Part shown: piece after piece, positions 51,440 through 59,870 of the stretch | Layout: the number at the start of each line of letters is the position of its first letter | Position numbering within the stretch: position 1 is the stretch's first letter | Origin: Haloechinothrix sp033042135 | GTDB lineage: Bacteria > Actinomycetota > Actinomycetes > Mycobacteriales > Pseudonocardiaceae | DNA: 64,000 bases | Reading direction: 5' to 3' | Assembly (NCBI RefSeq): GCF_033042135.1 | Contig: NZ_WBXM01000004.1 | Span: 1-64,000 of the forward strand | Position numbers and translations under genes: made by a program | Notes under the pieces: model-generated | What the model saw: only the letters and a program-made list of their open reading frames with translations | Told to the model about the DNA's origin: nothing | Database searches by the model: none

Positions 51440-52723
51440 TCAGTACCCGTCACGCTCCAGCGTTTCGAGGATGTGTTCGGTGAGCGGTTCGAGCCGCTCG
51501 ATCCGCTGCTCGAGGTCGCCGGTGTCACCGCGCCCCGCATGGAGGTAGGTGAGCTCGAAGGTGACGCGACCCGAGCGCACGTAGAGGTCTGTCGTGGACG
51601 CTCCGCTCTGTCGCATTCCGGCGTAGGCGTCGTCGCCGGTGTCGCTGAGGACGAACGACTCCCCGTACGAGCCGATGGTGTCCGGGAAGTCGCTGTCGAA
51701 ATGCTGCGCGGCACCGTCCTCCGATTCGAACGCGCGCACCGTCAGCCGGAAGGTGGGCCCGCGTCCGGAGGGATCGCCGTCGTCGGAGTGCGGCATGGTG
51801 ATCCGTTCGCATTGGTTGTAGAGGTAGCTCTCACCCGGCGCCGAGGACGTCGCGGGCGCCGCCGCCGGATGTGCCGCGAGAACCTCTTTGCCGCTTGGGC
51901 TGACGTCGTCCCCGGTGACCTCCCTGATCGGTTCACCAGCCAGCAGGGGACACCCCTCGACGACGTCCTCGTCGAGGGGAGAGCCCCGGTACCGCGCCAG
52001 CGCTGGACCTTCGGGCTCGTCGAGCAGCCGTTCGAAGTTCCTCGCCGCGATCTCCAGCAGCCGTTCGTCGAGCTCCCCGGGCAGCGTGCGGTGCAGGAAC
52101 ACCACGGCCCGGTCCGCTTTCACGAGCGCGTACTGCTCGGAGGGAGCTTCGTACAGCGTGAATCCCCGTATCGAGCCGGTCGGATCGTACTCCTCGTCGA
52201 GGATCGTGCGGGCGGTTTCCATACCGTCCCGGGTGGCCCCGCCGGTGCCCACTTCGAGGGCGGGCAGCGGGTTGTCGGCGAGGGGATCGAGGGTGTACGT
52301 GCAGTGGCTCGACAGCCCACGAAACGACGGGGTGTCGCGATGATCGGTTGTCCCGTTGTCGCGCCAGATCCGGGAGACGCCCACGTGACTCGCGTTGCCT
52401 TCCGCTGCGAGGTCGGACAGTGCCATCCCCGCCTGCCGCAGGTCCTCGGGGCCGACCACCCGGCAGGCCGGAACGTGCGGTGTGCCGTCCGGGGAGATCA
52501 ACACATCGGGGTTAGGTTCGAAACCAAGCGCCGTGGGCTCCGGAGTGCCGCTGCCCGGGGTGTCGGCGAGGCGCAGCGTGGCCTCCTCCCCGGTGCTGAC
52601 CGCGACAGCGGTCGCGCCGGTCACCAGCAGCAGCGTGACGGCAGCGGCCAACCATAGCCTTACCCGGTGGCGGCGGAACCGGTAGGTCTCACCCGGACTA
52701 GCGGGCGCGGTGGGCTCGGACAT
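51440..52723 (-). CDS. Membrane-anchored double DUF3558-like protein, paralogue
   Basis: A 427-residue protein. ATG 52723 has GGGGG 9 bases upstream; an upstream ATG at 52738 is rejected. One helix (LWLAAAVTLLLVTGATAVAV) is followed by two Cys-led modules (ACRVVGPEDLRQAGMALS and GCPLLAGEPIREVTGDD), each with a later Cys. The end IERLEPLTEHILETL is conserved with the protein encoded at 50004. The two genes are 137 bases apart in the same direction and clearly duplicated. Confidence 0.75.
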   Translation of the reverse strand: MSEPTAPASPGETYRFRRHRVRLWLAAAVTLLLVTGATAVAVSTGEEATLRLADTPGSGTPEPTALGFEPNPDVLISPDGTPHVPACRVVGPEDLRQAGMALSDLAAEGNASHVGVSRIWRDNGTTDHRDTPSFRGLSSHCTYTLDPLADNPLPALEVGTGGATRDGMETARTILDEEYDPTGSIRGFTLYEAPSEQYALVKADRAVVFLHRTLPGELDERLLEIAARNFERLLDEPEGPALARYRGSPLDEDVVEGCPLLAGEPIREVTGDDVSPSGKEVLAAHPAAAPATSSAPGESYLYNQCERITMPHSDDGDPSGRGPTFRLTVRAFESEDGAAQHFDSDFPDTIGSYGESFVLSDTGDDAYAGMRQSGASTTDLYVRSGRVTFELTYLHAGRGDTGDLEQRIERLEPLTEHILETLERDGY

Positions 52724-52806
52724 GGCACGTACCCCCAAGCGGTACTTGAGCTAGCTTGCCGAGCAACCCTAAGTGACTCCGGTGGAGAGTCGCGCGGGGC
52801 GCCCGC

Positions 52807-53586
52807 TCATCCCCGCGCTTGCACCAGTGCCACCACCAGCAGGGTGACTAGCACCAGCAGGGCCACCATGGCAAGCCACGGCAGCACCCGCGTCGCGACC
52901 CGTTTGGTGAGAGCTATCGGTTCGGACAGCGGCGCCCCCGAATCGGCCACCCGGGCCTGGGGCGGTTCGAGTTCCCGCAGCGCCACGCCGTAGGTGCGGT
53001 TGTTCACCAGCACGGCGAGATTGATGAACAGCGCGGGAACGCCCCACCAGCCGAGGGTCAGCGTCTGTGCCTGCACATCGCGCCAGATCGCGGTGCCGCA
53101 GTAACGGCACAACGTCGCGGCGTACCGGTCGGACCGGTGAAAGATGACCAATCCGGTCAGCGCGCGGATGTCGATCCAGATGGCCGGGGTGTACCCGCAG
53201 ATCTCACAGCCCCTGGCACGCGGGCGGTGCGGCCAGGCGCGATCCGCCCCGGGTTGGGTGGCTGCGGGTGGTTCGTAGCTCGCGTACGCCCTGCCGGTTT
53301 CGCGCCGCTCGGTGGTGCTCCGCTGAGTGCTGTGTTTCCCGGTGCTGTGCCGTCCGGCGTCGCGCCGCTGGGAGGCCTCCCGTGTGGTCGAACCGGTGCG
53401 TAGCGCGCGCCACGCCTCGTTGAGCTCGGCCATGGCTCGCTCGGCCTCCCGTCGGGCCTCGGCGGAGGCGTACGCGTGGCGGTCCGGGTGGATCATCTTC
53501 GCGCGCCGCTTGTAGGCCTCGCGGGCCTGCTGGATCGAAGCCTGCGGCCCGATGCCGAGGAGCCGCCGCGCCGTACCGTCATCCAC
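52807..53586 (-). CDS. DnaJ-domain membrane protein with zinc ribbon
   Basis: A 259-residue protein. The J domain occupies residues 3-70 with the invariant HPD (33-35). A polar linker follows. A four-cysteine ribbon (CEICGY and CRYCGT) is in the middle. Two hydrophobic segments follow (LGWWGVPALFINLAVLV and VLPWLAMVALLVLVTLLVVA). HPD plus membrane location suggests recruitment of DnaK to the membrane. It is not a canonical DnaJ since the G/F and peptide-binding regions are absent. Confidence 0.82.
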   Translation of the reverse strand: MDDGTARRLLGIGPQASIQQAREAYKRRAKMIHPDRHAYASAEARREAERAMAELNEAWRALRTGSTTREASQRRDAGRHSTGKHSTQRSTTERRETGRAYASYEPPAATQPGADRAWPHRPRARGCEICGYTPAIWIDIRALTGLVIFHRSDRYAATLCRYCGTAIWRDVQAQTLTLGWWGVPALFINLAVLVNNRTYGVALRELEPPQARVADSGAPLSEPIALTKRVATRVLPWLAMVALLVLVTLLVVALVQARG

Positions 53587-53684
53587 GTCGCCGCTCCAGA
53601 TGCCCGAGGCGATTATGTGCCGGGCGGTCGTCGTGCCACATAGCCCGAGTATGGCGTCTACCCCTGGTAAGCTGCCGCCTCACC

Positions 53685-54788
53685 ATGATCGACGCCGTGT
53701 TGCCAACCGCCGCGTTCGTGGCGGGCGCGGCGCTGCTGGTCACGACCGTGCTGAGCGTGCTGTGGACGCTGGTCGTGCCGCGGGCCACCCCCTCCACCCT
53801 CGCCGAAGCCGTCATCAAGGGCGTGCGCGGGATCTTCGTGGCCGCGGCATGGCCTTGGCGCGGCTACCGCGCCAAGGACCGGATCCTGGCGATGCAGCCG
53901 CCGGTGGCGCTGCTCGCGCTCCTCGTGGTGTGGCTGGGTCTGCTGGCGTTGGCGTATGCGCTGCTGGCGCGGCCGTGGTCCGGCGAGACCGGGGTGTTCG
54001 GGATGCTCGTCGCGATGACCGGCTCGGTGCTCGGGCTGGACGCGTCCGGTATCGGCCCCGTGCAGGCAGCGTCGCTGTCCGCGGTGCTGTCGGGCGTGAT
54101 CGTGGTGGCGTTGCTGATCGGCTACCTGCCCACGCTCTACGGCGCGTTCAACGAACGGGAACGGCTGGTCAGCCTGCTGGAGACCCGTGCGAGTTCGCCT
54201 GCGTGGGGCGTCGAGTTGCTGGCCAGGTCCGCCCGCGACGGCACGCTCGACGACCTGCCCGAGCTGTACACGGCGTGGGAGCATTGGGCCGCCGACGTGG
54301 GTGAGACCCACACCAGCTACCCGATCCTTGGTGCGTTCCGCTCCCCGCATCCCGACCGTTCCTGGTTGACCTCGCTGCTGGCGGTGCTGGACGCGGCTGC
54401 GCTGGAGCACGCGTTGCGGCCGGAGTCCGCGCCGGTGTCGGCGCGGCTCGCGTTGCGCACCGGATTCATGTCGCTGCGTGCCATCGCCGAGGTGTTGGGT
54501 GTCGACCACGATCCCGACCCCCACCCGGACAGCGAGATCCAGTTGGCCAAGGAGGATTTCGACGACGCTGTGCGCAAGCTGGCCGCGGTGGGTTACCCGG
54601 CCGAGCGCGACGTCGACGCCGCGTGGCCGCACTTCCGGGGCTGGCGGGTCAACTACGAGCAGGTGGTCTACGCGCTGGCCGCCGCGCTGCACGTCCCTCC
54701 CGCGCCGTGGTCCGGGCCGCGGCCGCGAATGCTGGTCGAGTCCCGGCTCCCACGACGTCCGGTCGACCGCAAACCGTCCTGTGACTGA
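53685..54788 (+). CDS. Multi-helix membrane protein of unknown function
   Basis: A 367-residue protein from ATG 53685, with no clear ribosome-binding site. Four N-terminal hydrophobic segments (FVAGAALLVTTVLSVLWTL, PPVALLALLVVWLGLLALAY, FGMLVAMTGSVLGL, and AVLSGVIVVALLIGYLP) are followed by a helical cytosolic region of about 200 residues. The layout resembles two-pore-domain ion-channel-like proteins, but I see no TVGYG filter. Divergent from the DnaJ gene. Function unassigned. Confidence 0.75.
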   Translation: MIDAVLPTAAFVAGAALLVTTVLSVLWTLVVPRATPSTLAEAVIKGVRGIFVAAAWPWRGYRAKDRILAMQPPVALLALLVVWLGLLALAYALLARPWSGETGVFGMLVAMTGSVLGLDASGIGPVQAASLSAVLSGVIVVALLIGYLPTLYGAFNERERLVSLLETRASSPAWGVELLARSARDGTLDDLPELYTAWEHWAADVGETHTSYPILGAFRSPHPDRSWLTSLLAVLDAAALEHALRPESAPVSARLALRTGFMSLRAIAEVLGVDHDPDPHPDSEIQLAKEDFDDAVRKLAAVGYPAERDVDAAWPHFRGWRVNYEQVVYALAAALHVPPAPWSGPRPRMLVESRLPRRPVDRKPSCD

Positions 54789-54832
54789 TCGGCTCCTGGC
54801 CCACGCCCGCCTCGTCCGGCCACACTGTGGTC

Positions 54833-55348
54833 ATGACCGAGGACAGCACGGCATGCGATGAGGCGCACGGCAACCGTGCGGCCGAGCGGGACACCCGGAA
54901 CCTGGTGGCGGTGTTCGCCTCCCCGATGGCGCGGTACCTGCTGGCCTACGGCCGAGACGCCGGTTACCGGGTGACGCTGGTTGAGCCGGAACTGGACCGC
55001 GCGGCCGAGGTCAGCGGTGACGGTGTCGCGGTCTCCGCCACCGCCACCGGTCTCGACGGTGACACCGATGTGGTGGTGACCGATCACCACCGCGGCGAGC
55101 TGGGGCCGGTGCTGCGTGACGTGCTGGCCCAGCCGGTGCGGTGGGTCGGAGTGATGGGTAACCCGCACCGGGAGGGGCCGCACGTGGTTGCGCTACGCGG
55201 GCTCGGTGTGCCGGACGACGAGATCGCTCGGGTGCACCGGCCGATCGGGCTGAACATCGGTTCCCGTACCCCGCCGGAGATCGCGATCGCCACGCTGGCC
55301 GGTTTGCTGGCCGACCGCAACGGCAAGCCGGGCGGGTTCGTGTTCTGA
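54833..55348 (+). CDS. XdhC-family protein (Rossmann part only)
   Basis: A 171-residue protein; ATG 54833, with GTG 54827 just upstream as alternative. It contains only the C-terminal XdhC_C-like half: LVAVFASPMARYLLAYGRDA, the GVMGNPHREGPHVVALRGLG stretch, and HRPIGLNIGSRTPPEIAIAT. This ends in the family's characteristic P-x-E-I-A-x-A-x-L-A motif. The family matures molybdopterin in xanthine dehydrogenase. No other xdh gene lies nearby, so the role is uncertain. Confidence 0.8.
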   Translation: MTEDSTACDEAHGNRAAERDTRNLVAVFASPMARYLLAYGRDAGYRVTLVEPELDRAAEVSGDGVAVSATATGLDGDTDVVVTDHHRGELGPVLRDVLAQPVRWVGVMGNPHREGPHVVALRGLGVPDDEIARVHRPIGLNIGSRTPPEIAIATLAGLLADRNGKPGGFVF

Positions 55349-55430
55349 ACGTGTGCGTGCCAGCGCAGCGCGTCACAATGTGACCCATATCGCAGCGCGA
55401 TGTCGGGGTTATGGACCACAGTAGAGCGAC

Positions 55431-56168
55431 ATGCCCCGACTACCGTCAACAGCCCCGGCACTGGCCCCCTTCGCCGCGGCGGATTACCCGGAGTTCCCGT
55501 ATCCAGGTTCCCGCCCCGGCTGCTCGTTCGTCCATCTCGGCGGCACGTGCTACCCGCTACTCCCGGACGTGACCATGCCCTCCGGGTGGCGTGTCGTCGC
55601 GGGAGACGAGAGCGAGTCGTGCCTGGACGCGTGGCTCGCTCACCACGGAGCCGAGCCGCTGGGCAGTCGCTATCCGGTGCTGGCCTACGGGTCGAACGCC
55701 TGCCCCGAGAAGATCAACTGGCTGCGCTCGGATCTCGGACTGACCGGTCCAGCCGTGGTGATGCGTGCATCGTGCACCGGTGTCGTCGCGGCGTGGTCGG
55801 CCGGTCACCGGCCGCGCGACGGCCAGCGACCCGCGGTGCTGGTGGCTGCCCCCGGTGCCAGCGAGCACCACGCGGTGTGGTTCGCCACCCCGGACCAGCG
55901 CAGGGTGCTGGACCGCTGCGAGGGGCGGGGCAGCCGCTACCGCCTGGTGCGGCTGGCCGACGGTGTGGCCACGATCCGACTGGACGACGGTACCGAACCA
56001 CGCCACATGCTCGCCTACACGGCGGCCTCCAACGAGATGAATCCGTTGCTTGTAGATGGATACCCGGTTCGTTGCGCGGAGCTGGACCAGCGTTCGGCGT
56101 TGGCGCTGCGAGGCACGCCCGCGCGCAGTGACGGGTTGCGCTGCACCGAGATCACCGGCGAGCCGTGA
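55431..56168 (+). CDS. Gamma-glutamylcyclotransferase-like fold protein
   Basis: A 245-residue protein from ATG 55431. The diagnostic loop VLAYGSNACPEKI, around residues 83-95, is the Y-G-S-N signature of the gamma-glutamylcyclotransferase fold; an acidic residue later would be catalytic (candidate Glu in CEGRGSRY). The first 75 residues are not family typical. Enzymatic role is plausible but unproven. It stands alone, 80 bases from the XdhC gene. Confidence 0.65.
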   Translation: MPRLPSTAPALAPFAAADYPEFPYPGSRPGCSFVHLGGTCYPLLPDVTMPSGWRVVAGDESESCLDAWLAHHGAEPLGSRYPVLAYGSNACPEKINWLRSDLGLTGPAVVMRASCTGVVAAWSAGHRPRDGQRPAVLVAAPGASEHHAVWFATPDQRRVLDRCEGRGSRYRLVRLADGVATIRLDDGTEPRHMLAYTAASNEMNPLLVDGYPVRCAELDQRSALALRGTPARSDGLRCTEITGEP

Positions 56169-56196
56169 CGGCGGCAGATGCGCGAACCGCGCCTGC

Positions 56197-56580
56197 TCAC
56201 CGCACCACCAGGCAGAACGGGTGGCCGTCGGGATCCCGGTAGACACGCCACGGCACGGTCTCGCCCGCGGCGCCCGCCCGAGGTGAATAACGCTCGCCGA
56301 CGTAGGTGCCGCCCCGCGCGAGCACCGCCTCGTGACCGCGCTCCAGATCGTGTACCAGGATGTCGAAATGGGCCGGGCAGTGCGCCTCGCCCCAAGAACC
56401 CTCGCTGGCCTGGAACGACAGGCGCTGGCCGTGCGGCGGGGGTTCCAGCGTGACCCAGCCCGGGTACCACTCCACAGGTGTGCCGCCGAGTAGCCCGGAC
56501 CAGAACCGCGCCAGACTCCACGGATCGGGGGTGTCGAGCACGATCTCACGGATCAACCCGATGGGTGCCGAACCGTCCAT
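56197..56580 (-). CDS. VOC-family (glyoxalase-like) protein
   Basis: A 127-residue protein. GAGGGG before ATG 56580 sets the start; the frame is open further upstream, but that sequence is antisense to no gene and shadow-like. IREIVLDTPDPWSLARFWSG opens the fold, CPAHFDILVHDLERGHEAVL is its central repeat strand, and YRDPDGHPFCLVV is the standard ending with the Glu/His-type metal residues partly replaced. Probably a metal-dependent dioxygenase/glyoxalase relative. Substrate unknown. Confidence 0.82.
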   Translation of the reverse strand: MDGSAPIGLIREIVLDTPDPWSLARFWSGLLGGTPVEWYPGWVTLEPPPHGQRLSFQASEGSWGEAHCPAHFDILVHDLERGHEAVLARGGTYVGERYSPRAGAAGETVPWRVYRDPDGHPFCLVVR

Positions 56581-56638
56581 CCCCTCATCGTCGCGCCGCG
56601 GGTCGGCGTGCGCCACAGGGTGAAGGGGAGCGGATCGC

Positions 56639-57655
56639 TCAGACGCGTGAGCGGGGTAGGCAGCACTTCTGGTACTTGGTCCCCGAACCGCACCAGCAAG
56701 CTTCGTTCCGTCCCGGCGGCCAGGGCACGGGTTCGCCGACACCGTGTGACTGCTCGAAGAAGCCGTCGAGGTCATCGAGGTCGATGTCCTCGATCCCATG
56801 CTCGGAAACATAGTCGCGAAGTTCGGCCGCCGATCCCGGCACGAGCACAATCTCGGGGGCGCCGTGTGCGGAGACCTCGACCAGCTCGCGCTCGACGTTT
56901 GCGCAGTGCTCGTCCCAGGTGGCCCCGGCGAGTTCGGCATGTGAGGGCCAGAACGTGCCGAGCGCGTCGAACTCTGCTCGGGGCCAGAACAGCGCGGCTA
57001 CTCCGTTCTCACCGTCCTCCTCCGGTTCGTCTTCGGCGGCGTCCTCCTCGACGGCACCGTCGAGCTCCTCGACGAACAGGTCGAGATCATCGGCGGTCTT
57101 CTCGAGCGTTCCCCGCAGCTCGTAGCGTTGCCGCCCCAGGTTGAGCAGCACCTCGGCTTCGTTGCTGTCCTCGCTGAGCTCCTCGTCCCTGAGCTGCGCG
57201 AGTAGCTGCCGCAGCGCGTCGGTCAGCCACTCCTCGGCCATCTCGTCGTAGCCGCACTGGACGAGCGCCGCGGTGAGGTACTCGGCCGCGCCGGGATCGA
57301 CTCCCAGGAGCGGGCGCAGTTCTCGCAGCGCGGCCAGCGCTTCGTCCTCGCGGTCGAGATCGGCGAGCACCTCGGCCCGGCAGGCGCGGGTGAACCCGCC
57401 GTCCGGGTCGTCCGGGTCGTCCGGTGCCGCGATCGCGCGATCGTACAGGGTCAGCGCGCGTTCGTCGTCTCCGTGGCGGTGCGCGATCTCGGCCGCGAGC
57501 GACAAGGCGTAGCGGGTGTCGGACTCGTCGGCCAGTCGGTCGCTGTCGACGGAATTGACCAGCTCGGCGATCACCGACTCGGGGTCGGCAGCCACGAGCC
57601 CCTCGACGCCGAGCCTGTCGAGGTCGTCGCTGGTGACCTGCTCCGTTGTGGGCAT
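56639..57655 (-). CDS. SEC-C motif protein with helical repeats
   Basis: A 338-residue protein. ATG 57655 is chosen because coding character begins there; TAGTCT five bases upstream suggests a leaderless transcript. The N-terminal 170 residues are TPR-like (YALSLAAEIAHRHGDDERAL, LADLDREDEALAALRELRPL). A very acidic central linker (VEEDAAEDEPEEDGE) follows, and the C-terminus carries the SEC-C zinc motif CWCGSGTKYQKCC. SEC-C occurs in SecA tails and in stand-alone proteins of unknown function. Confidence 0.85.
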   Translation of the reverse strand: MPTTEQVTSDDLDRLGVEGLVAADPESVIAELVNSVDSDRLADESDTRYALSLAAEIAHRHGDDERALTLYDRAIAAPDDPDDPDGGFTRACRAEVLADLDREDEALAALRELRPLLGVDPGAAEYLTAALVQCGYDEMAEEWLTDALRQLLAQLRDEELSEDSNEAEVLLNLGRQRYELRGTLEKTADDLDLFVEELDGAVEEDAAEDEPEEDGENGVAALFWPRAEFDALGTFWPSHAELAGATWDEHCANVERELVEVSAHGAPEIVLVPGSAAELRDYVSEHGIEDIDLDDLDGFFEQSHGVGEPVPWPPGRNEACWCGSGTKYQKCCLPRSRV

Positions 57656-57779
57656 ACCGGAGACTACCGCGCCGGCGCGACAGCACGCACGGCCGCAGCC
57701 GATCGCGATCTTGTTGACATGGTGGGTTGATACAGTACTTCGCGCGAGTGGAGTCACTGGTACAAGATGAGGGGGAGGC

Positions 57780-58907
57780 ATGGGGTTCTCGGTCGATCCG
57801 GACGCGGTCGCCGCGCTGAGCAAGCAGATGGAACGGCTGCAGGAGCACGCGACCGCGGGTAAGTCATATGTGGGGTCCCACACCGAGATCAGCTTCACCG
57901 GTGAGGGGTTGATCAACCTGATCGCCGGTGGACACCGTGAGGTGCAGGGGCAGGTCGAGCACTTCCTGTCCAGGCTCGCTGAACCGACCGCGGCGACCAT
58001 GTCCGAAGCGCTGATCGATGCCGCGCGTTACTACCGGTCGACCGACCACGCCAGCGCCGAACAGCTGGATGGTACCTACCCGGGAAGTGATGTCGCGGCG
58101 GCGCGACGCGACGTGGACGAGGTAAGTGCACAGGCAGGGGCTTTCGAGGACGTTACCGACCCGACCAGCCACTACACGGCGCCGAAGGACTACCACGATG
58201 AGCTCGCCTACGAGCCGTCGTGGTGGGACATTGCCAGCCCCAGCGCGATGATCCGCAATGCCATCCTCAAGGTCACCGAGCTGGGCGCAATGGTTGGCGC
58301 CTGTGATCGCGGCTATGACATTTACGAGCTGATCCTCAAGCCGGTATGTGGTGACTGGGCCGGTATGCGTGCGTGCGCTGATGTGTTCCGCAACGTGGCT
58401 CGTGCAGCTGAGGACATGAGCGAGAATATCCGGTGGTCGACACAAGGCATGACGGATGTCTGGACCGGCAATGCAGCCGATGGCTGCCAGGTGCACCTGC
58501 TCGAATTGGCTCGAGCGCTCGATTCCGCTGCCGAGCCGCTCGATGCAATCGCGGGAGAGTACCAAGCCGCCGCGGACGGTGCCAGAGACTTTCGTGACGC
58601 CCTTGGGCCCGTCATTTCCGATGCGGGAGACGCGGCACTCAAGGCCGCTGCTAGCGCCGGAATCACGGTGGCCGCAGGTTCGACCAAAGTCGGCCTGCCC
58701 GTCGCGTTGATCGTTGGCGCATTCACCGTCAGCAAGATCTACCGCGTGATCGATCTGCTTCGTACAGCGCTTGATCTTGCAGACAGAATCGAGTCCGCTG
58801 CCAGAGCTTTTGACAGTGCGGGTAACAGCTTTGGTCAAGTCGATGCCGACAATCCCTTGCCGCGGCTTCCCGACGGCGCTCCAAGGGTCCCGAGTCCTGA
58901 GACCTGA
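57780..58907 (+). CDS. Large WXG-type type VII substrate, second locus
   Basis: A 375-residue protein from ATG 57780, with GGGGGAGG upstream. TTGACA at 57714 may belong to its promoter, but I see no well-spaced -10. The first 100 residues are an EspC-like helical domain. A central region follows, and a WXG motif (Trp228-Thr-Gly230) lies within a second hairpin. A glycine-alanine stretch with a hydrophobic helix (VGLPVALIVGAFTVSKIY) is near residues 305-325. This double-module build resembles large actinobacterial type VII effector carriers. It heads a three-gene unit with 58931 and 59338. Confidence 0.75.
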   Translation: MGFSVDPDAVAALSKQMERLQEHATAGKSYVGSHTEISFTGEGLINLIAGGHREVQGQVEHFLSRLAEPTAATMSEALIDAARYYRSTDHASAEQLDGTYPGSDVAAARRDVDEVSAQAGAFEDVTDPTSHYTAPKDYHDELAYEPSWWDIASPSAMIRNAILKVTELGAMVGACDRGYDIYELILKPVCGDWAGMRACADVFRNVARAAEDMSENIRWSTQGMTDVWTGNAADGCQVHLLELARALDSAAEPLDAIAGEYQAAADGARDFRDALGPVISDAGDAALKAAASAGITVAAGSTKVGLPVALIVGAFTVSKIYRVIDLLRTALDLADRIESAARAFDSAGNSFGQVDADNPLPRLPDGAPRVPSPET

Positions 58908-58930
58908 CGTGCGACGTAAGGAGTGAAGGT

Positions 58931-59341
58931 ATGTCCGGCGCAGAAGGTGACAGGCCCGTGGGGCAGCCATCCATCGATGAAGTACTTGCGAAGATCGACC
59001 AAAGTCCGCTCGGCCCCTTACTTCGCGACGAACGCGCGATGGATCGCATGATCTGTGATCTGATGACCGAAAGCGATGATCGCGTTGTCCGTGAGATGGG
59101 CCGGGAACTCCGAGATGGAAATGTCTCGTGGCGAGGGCTGGCGGACGTTCCCGCGTACCGTGAGGCGCTGGAATCTGGCCTCGCGCGGATGGGCGAGCTG
59201 GACCTCGGCGAGATGTCGGCGCAACTTGATGAGGCCGTAGAAGAGCAGGTGGAATCGGAATCGAAACACGAATCCGACGAAACAGGCGATGAGCCCGACG
59301 AGCTGTGGCGGGGTTTCGGGCGACCACTGGGCGGTCCATGA
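58931..59341 (+). CDS. Acidic helical protein in the second type VII unit
   Basis: A 136-residue protein from ATG 58931 with AAGGAG. It has no signal or membrane segment. It is acidic toward the end (EAVEEQVESESKHESDE). It is 23 bases after the WXG gene and overlaps the next start by 4 bases (ATGA), giving an operon. Chaperone or antitoxin-like partner are possibilities. I do not recognise a family. Confidence 0.65.
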   Translation: MSGAEGDRPVGQPSIDEVLAKIDQSPLGPLLRDERAMDRMICDLMTESDDRVVREMGRELRDGNVSWRGLADVPAYREALESGLARMGELDLGEMSAQLDEAVEEQVESESKHESDETGDEPDELWRGFGRPLGGP

Positions 59342-59787
59342 GCGAGCGAACTCGATTTCAGGTGCGATGGCTGCTGAGGATCATCGGCGGCCTGCTGATC
59401 GTGGTAACCTTCAGCGCTTCGTTTTACGCCCGATTTGGCGGCGAGCAAGTCGGGGAAGCGATGGTTATCCCCGCAGGGGATACTGACACCCGCTTCCTGG
59501 TGACTTCGAGCGGACCGGCCGAGGATCGCCAATGCACGGTCCGGTCGCCAGGACGGGAAGCAGAAACGATCGAGCTGCCACCGACAACCCGGGCGACAGT
59601 ACGTGGCGAGTATCTTGACCCGCCCGCGAGCGGGATCGAGCTGACGTGTGCGCGGGAAGACGTTCAGGTAACGAGCGGCCCGATGTTGAGTCTGTATTCG
59701 CTTTTCTGGGGAAAGAATTTCTCCATCGTGGTCGGAGTCATCCTGATCGCAATAGGGGAGTTCTGGGCGCCACCTCGATCTAGGTGA
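59338..59787 (+). CDS. Two-helix membrane protein in the second type VII unit
   Basis: A 149-residue protein starting in the ATGA overlap. A first helix (LLRIIGGLLIVVTFSASFY), an extracytoplasmic loop of about 80 residues with two Cys (RQCTVR and LTCARE) that could form a disulfide, and a last helix (FSIVVGVILIAIGEFW) are visible. The end is basic. The layout parallels the candidate membrane partner at 24573. An immunity or anchoring function is a guess. Confidence 0.68.
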   Translation: MSERTRFQVRWLLRIIGGLLIVVTFSASFYARFGGEQVGEAMVIPAGDTDTRFLVTSSGPAEDRQCTVRSPGREAETIELPPTTRATVRGEYLDPPASGIELTCAREDVQVTSGPMLSLYSLFWGKNFSIVVGVILIAIGEFWAPPRSR

Positions 59788-59870
59788 TCACCATCCCGTT
59801 AACCGCCGCTTGCCGCCGAGTTCGCTGAGAAGACCTTCACACCCGGCGGCCTTTGCTGCATGATGTACGC

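Noticed and set aside
57714..57741. TTGACA-based promoter before the second type VII unit
   Set aside because: The only plausible -10 boxes are at 11 or 16 bp spacing with poor matches, so it was not listed as a feature.
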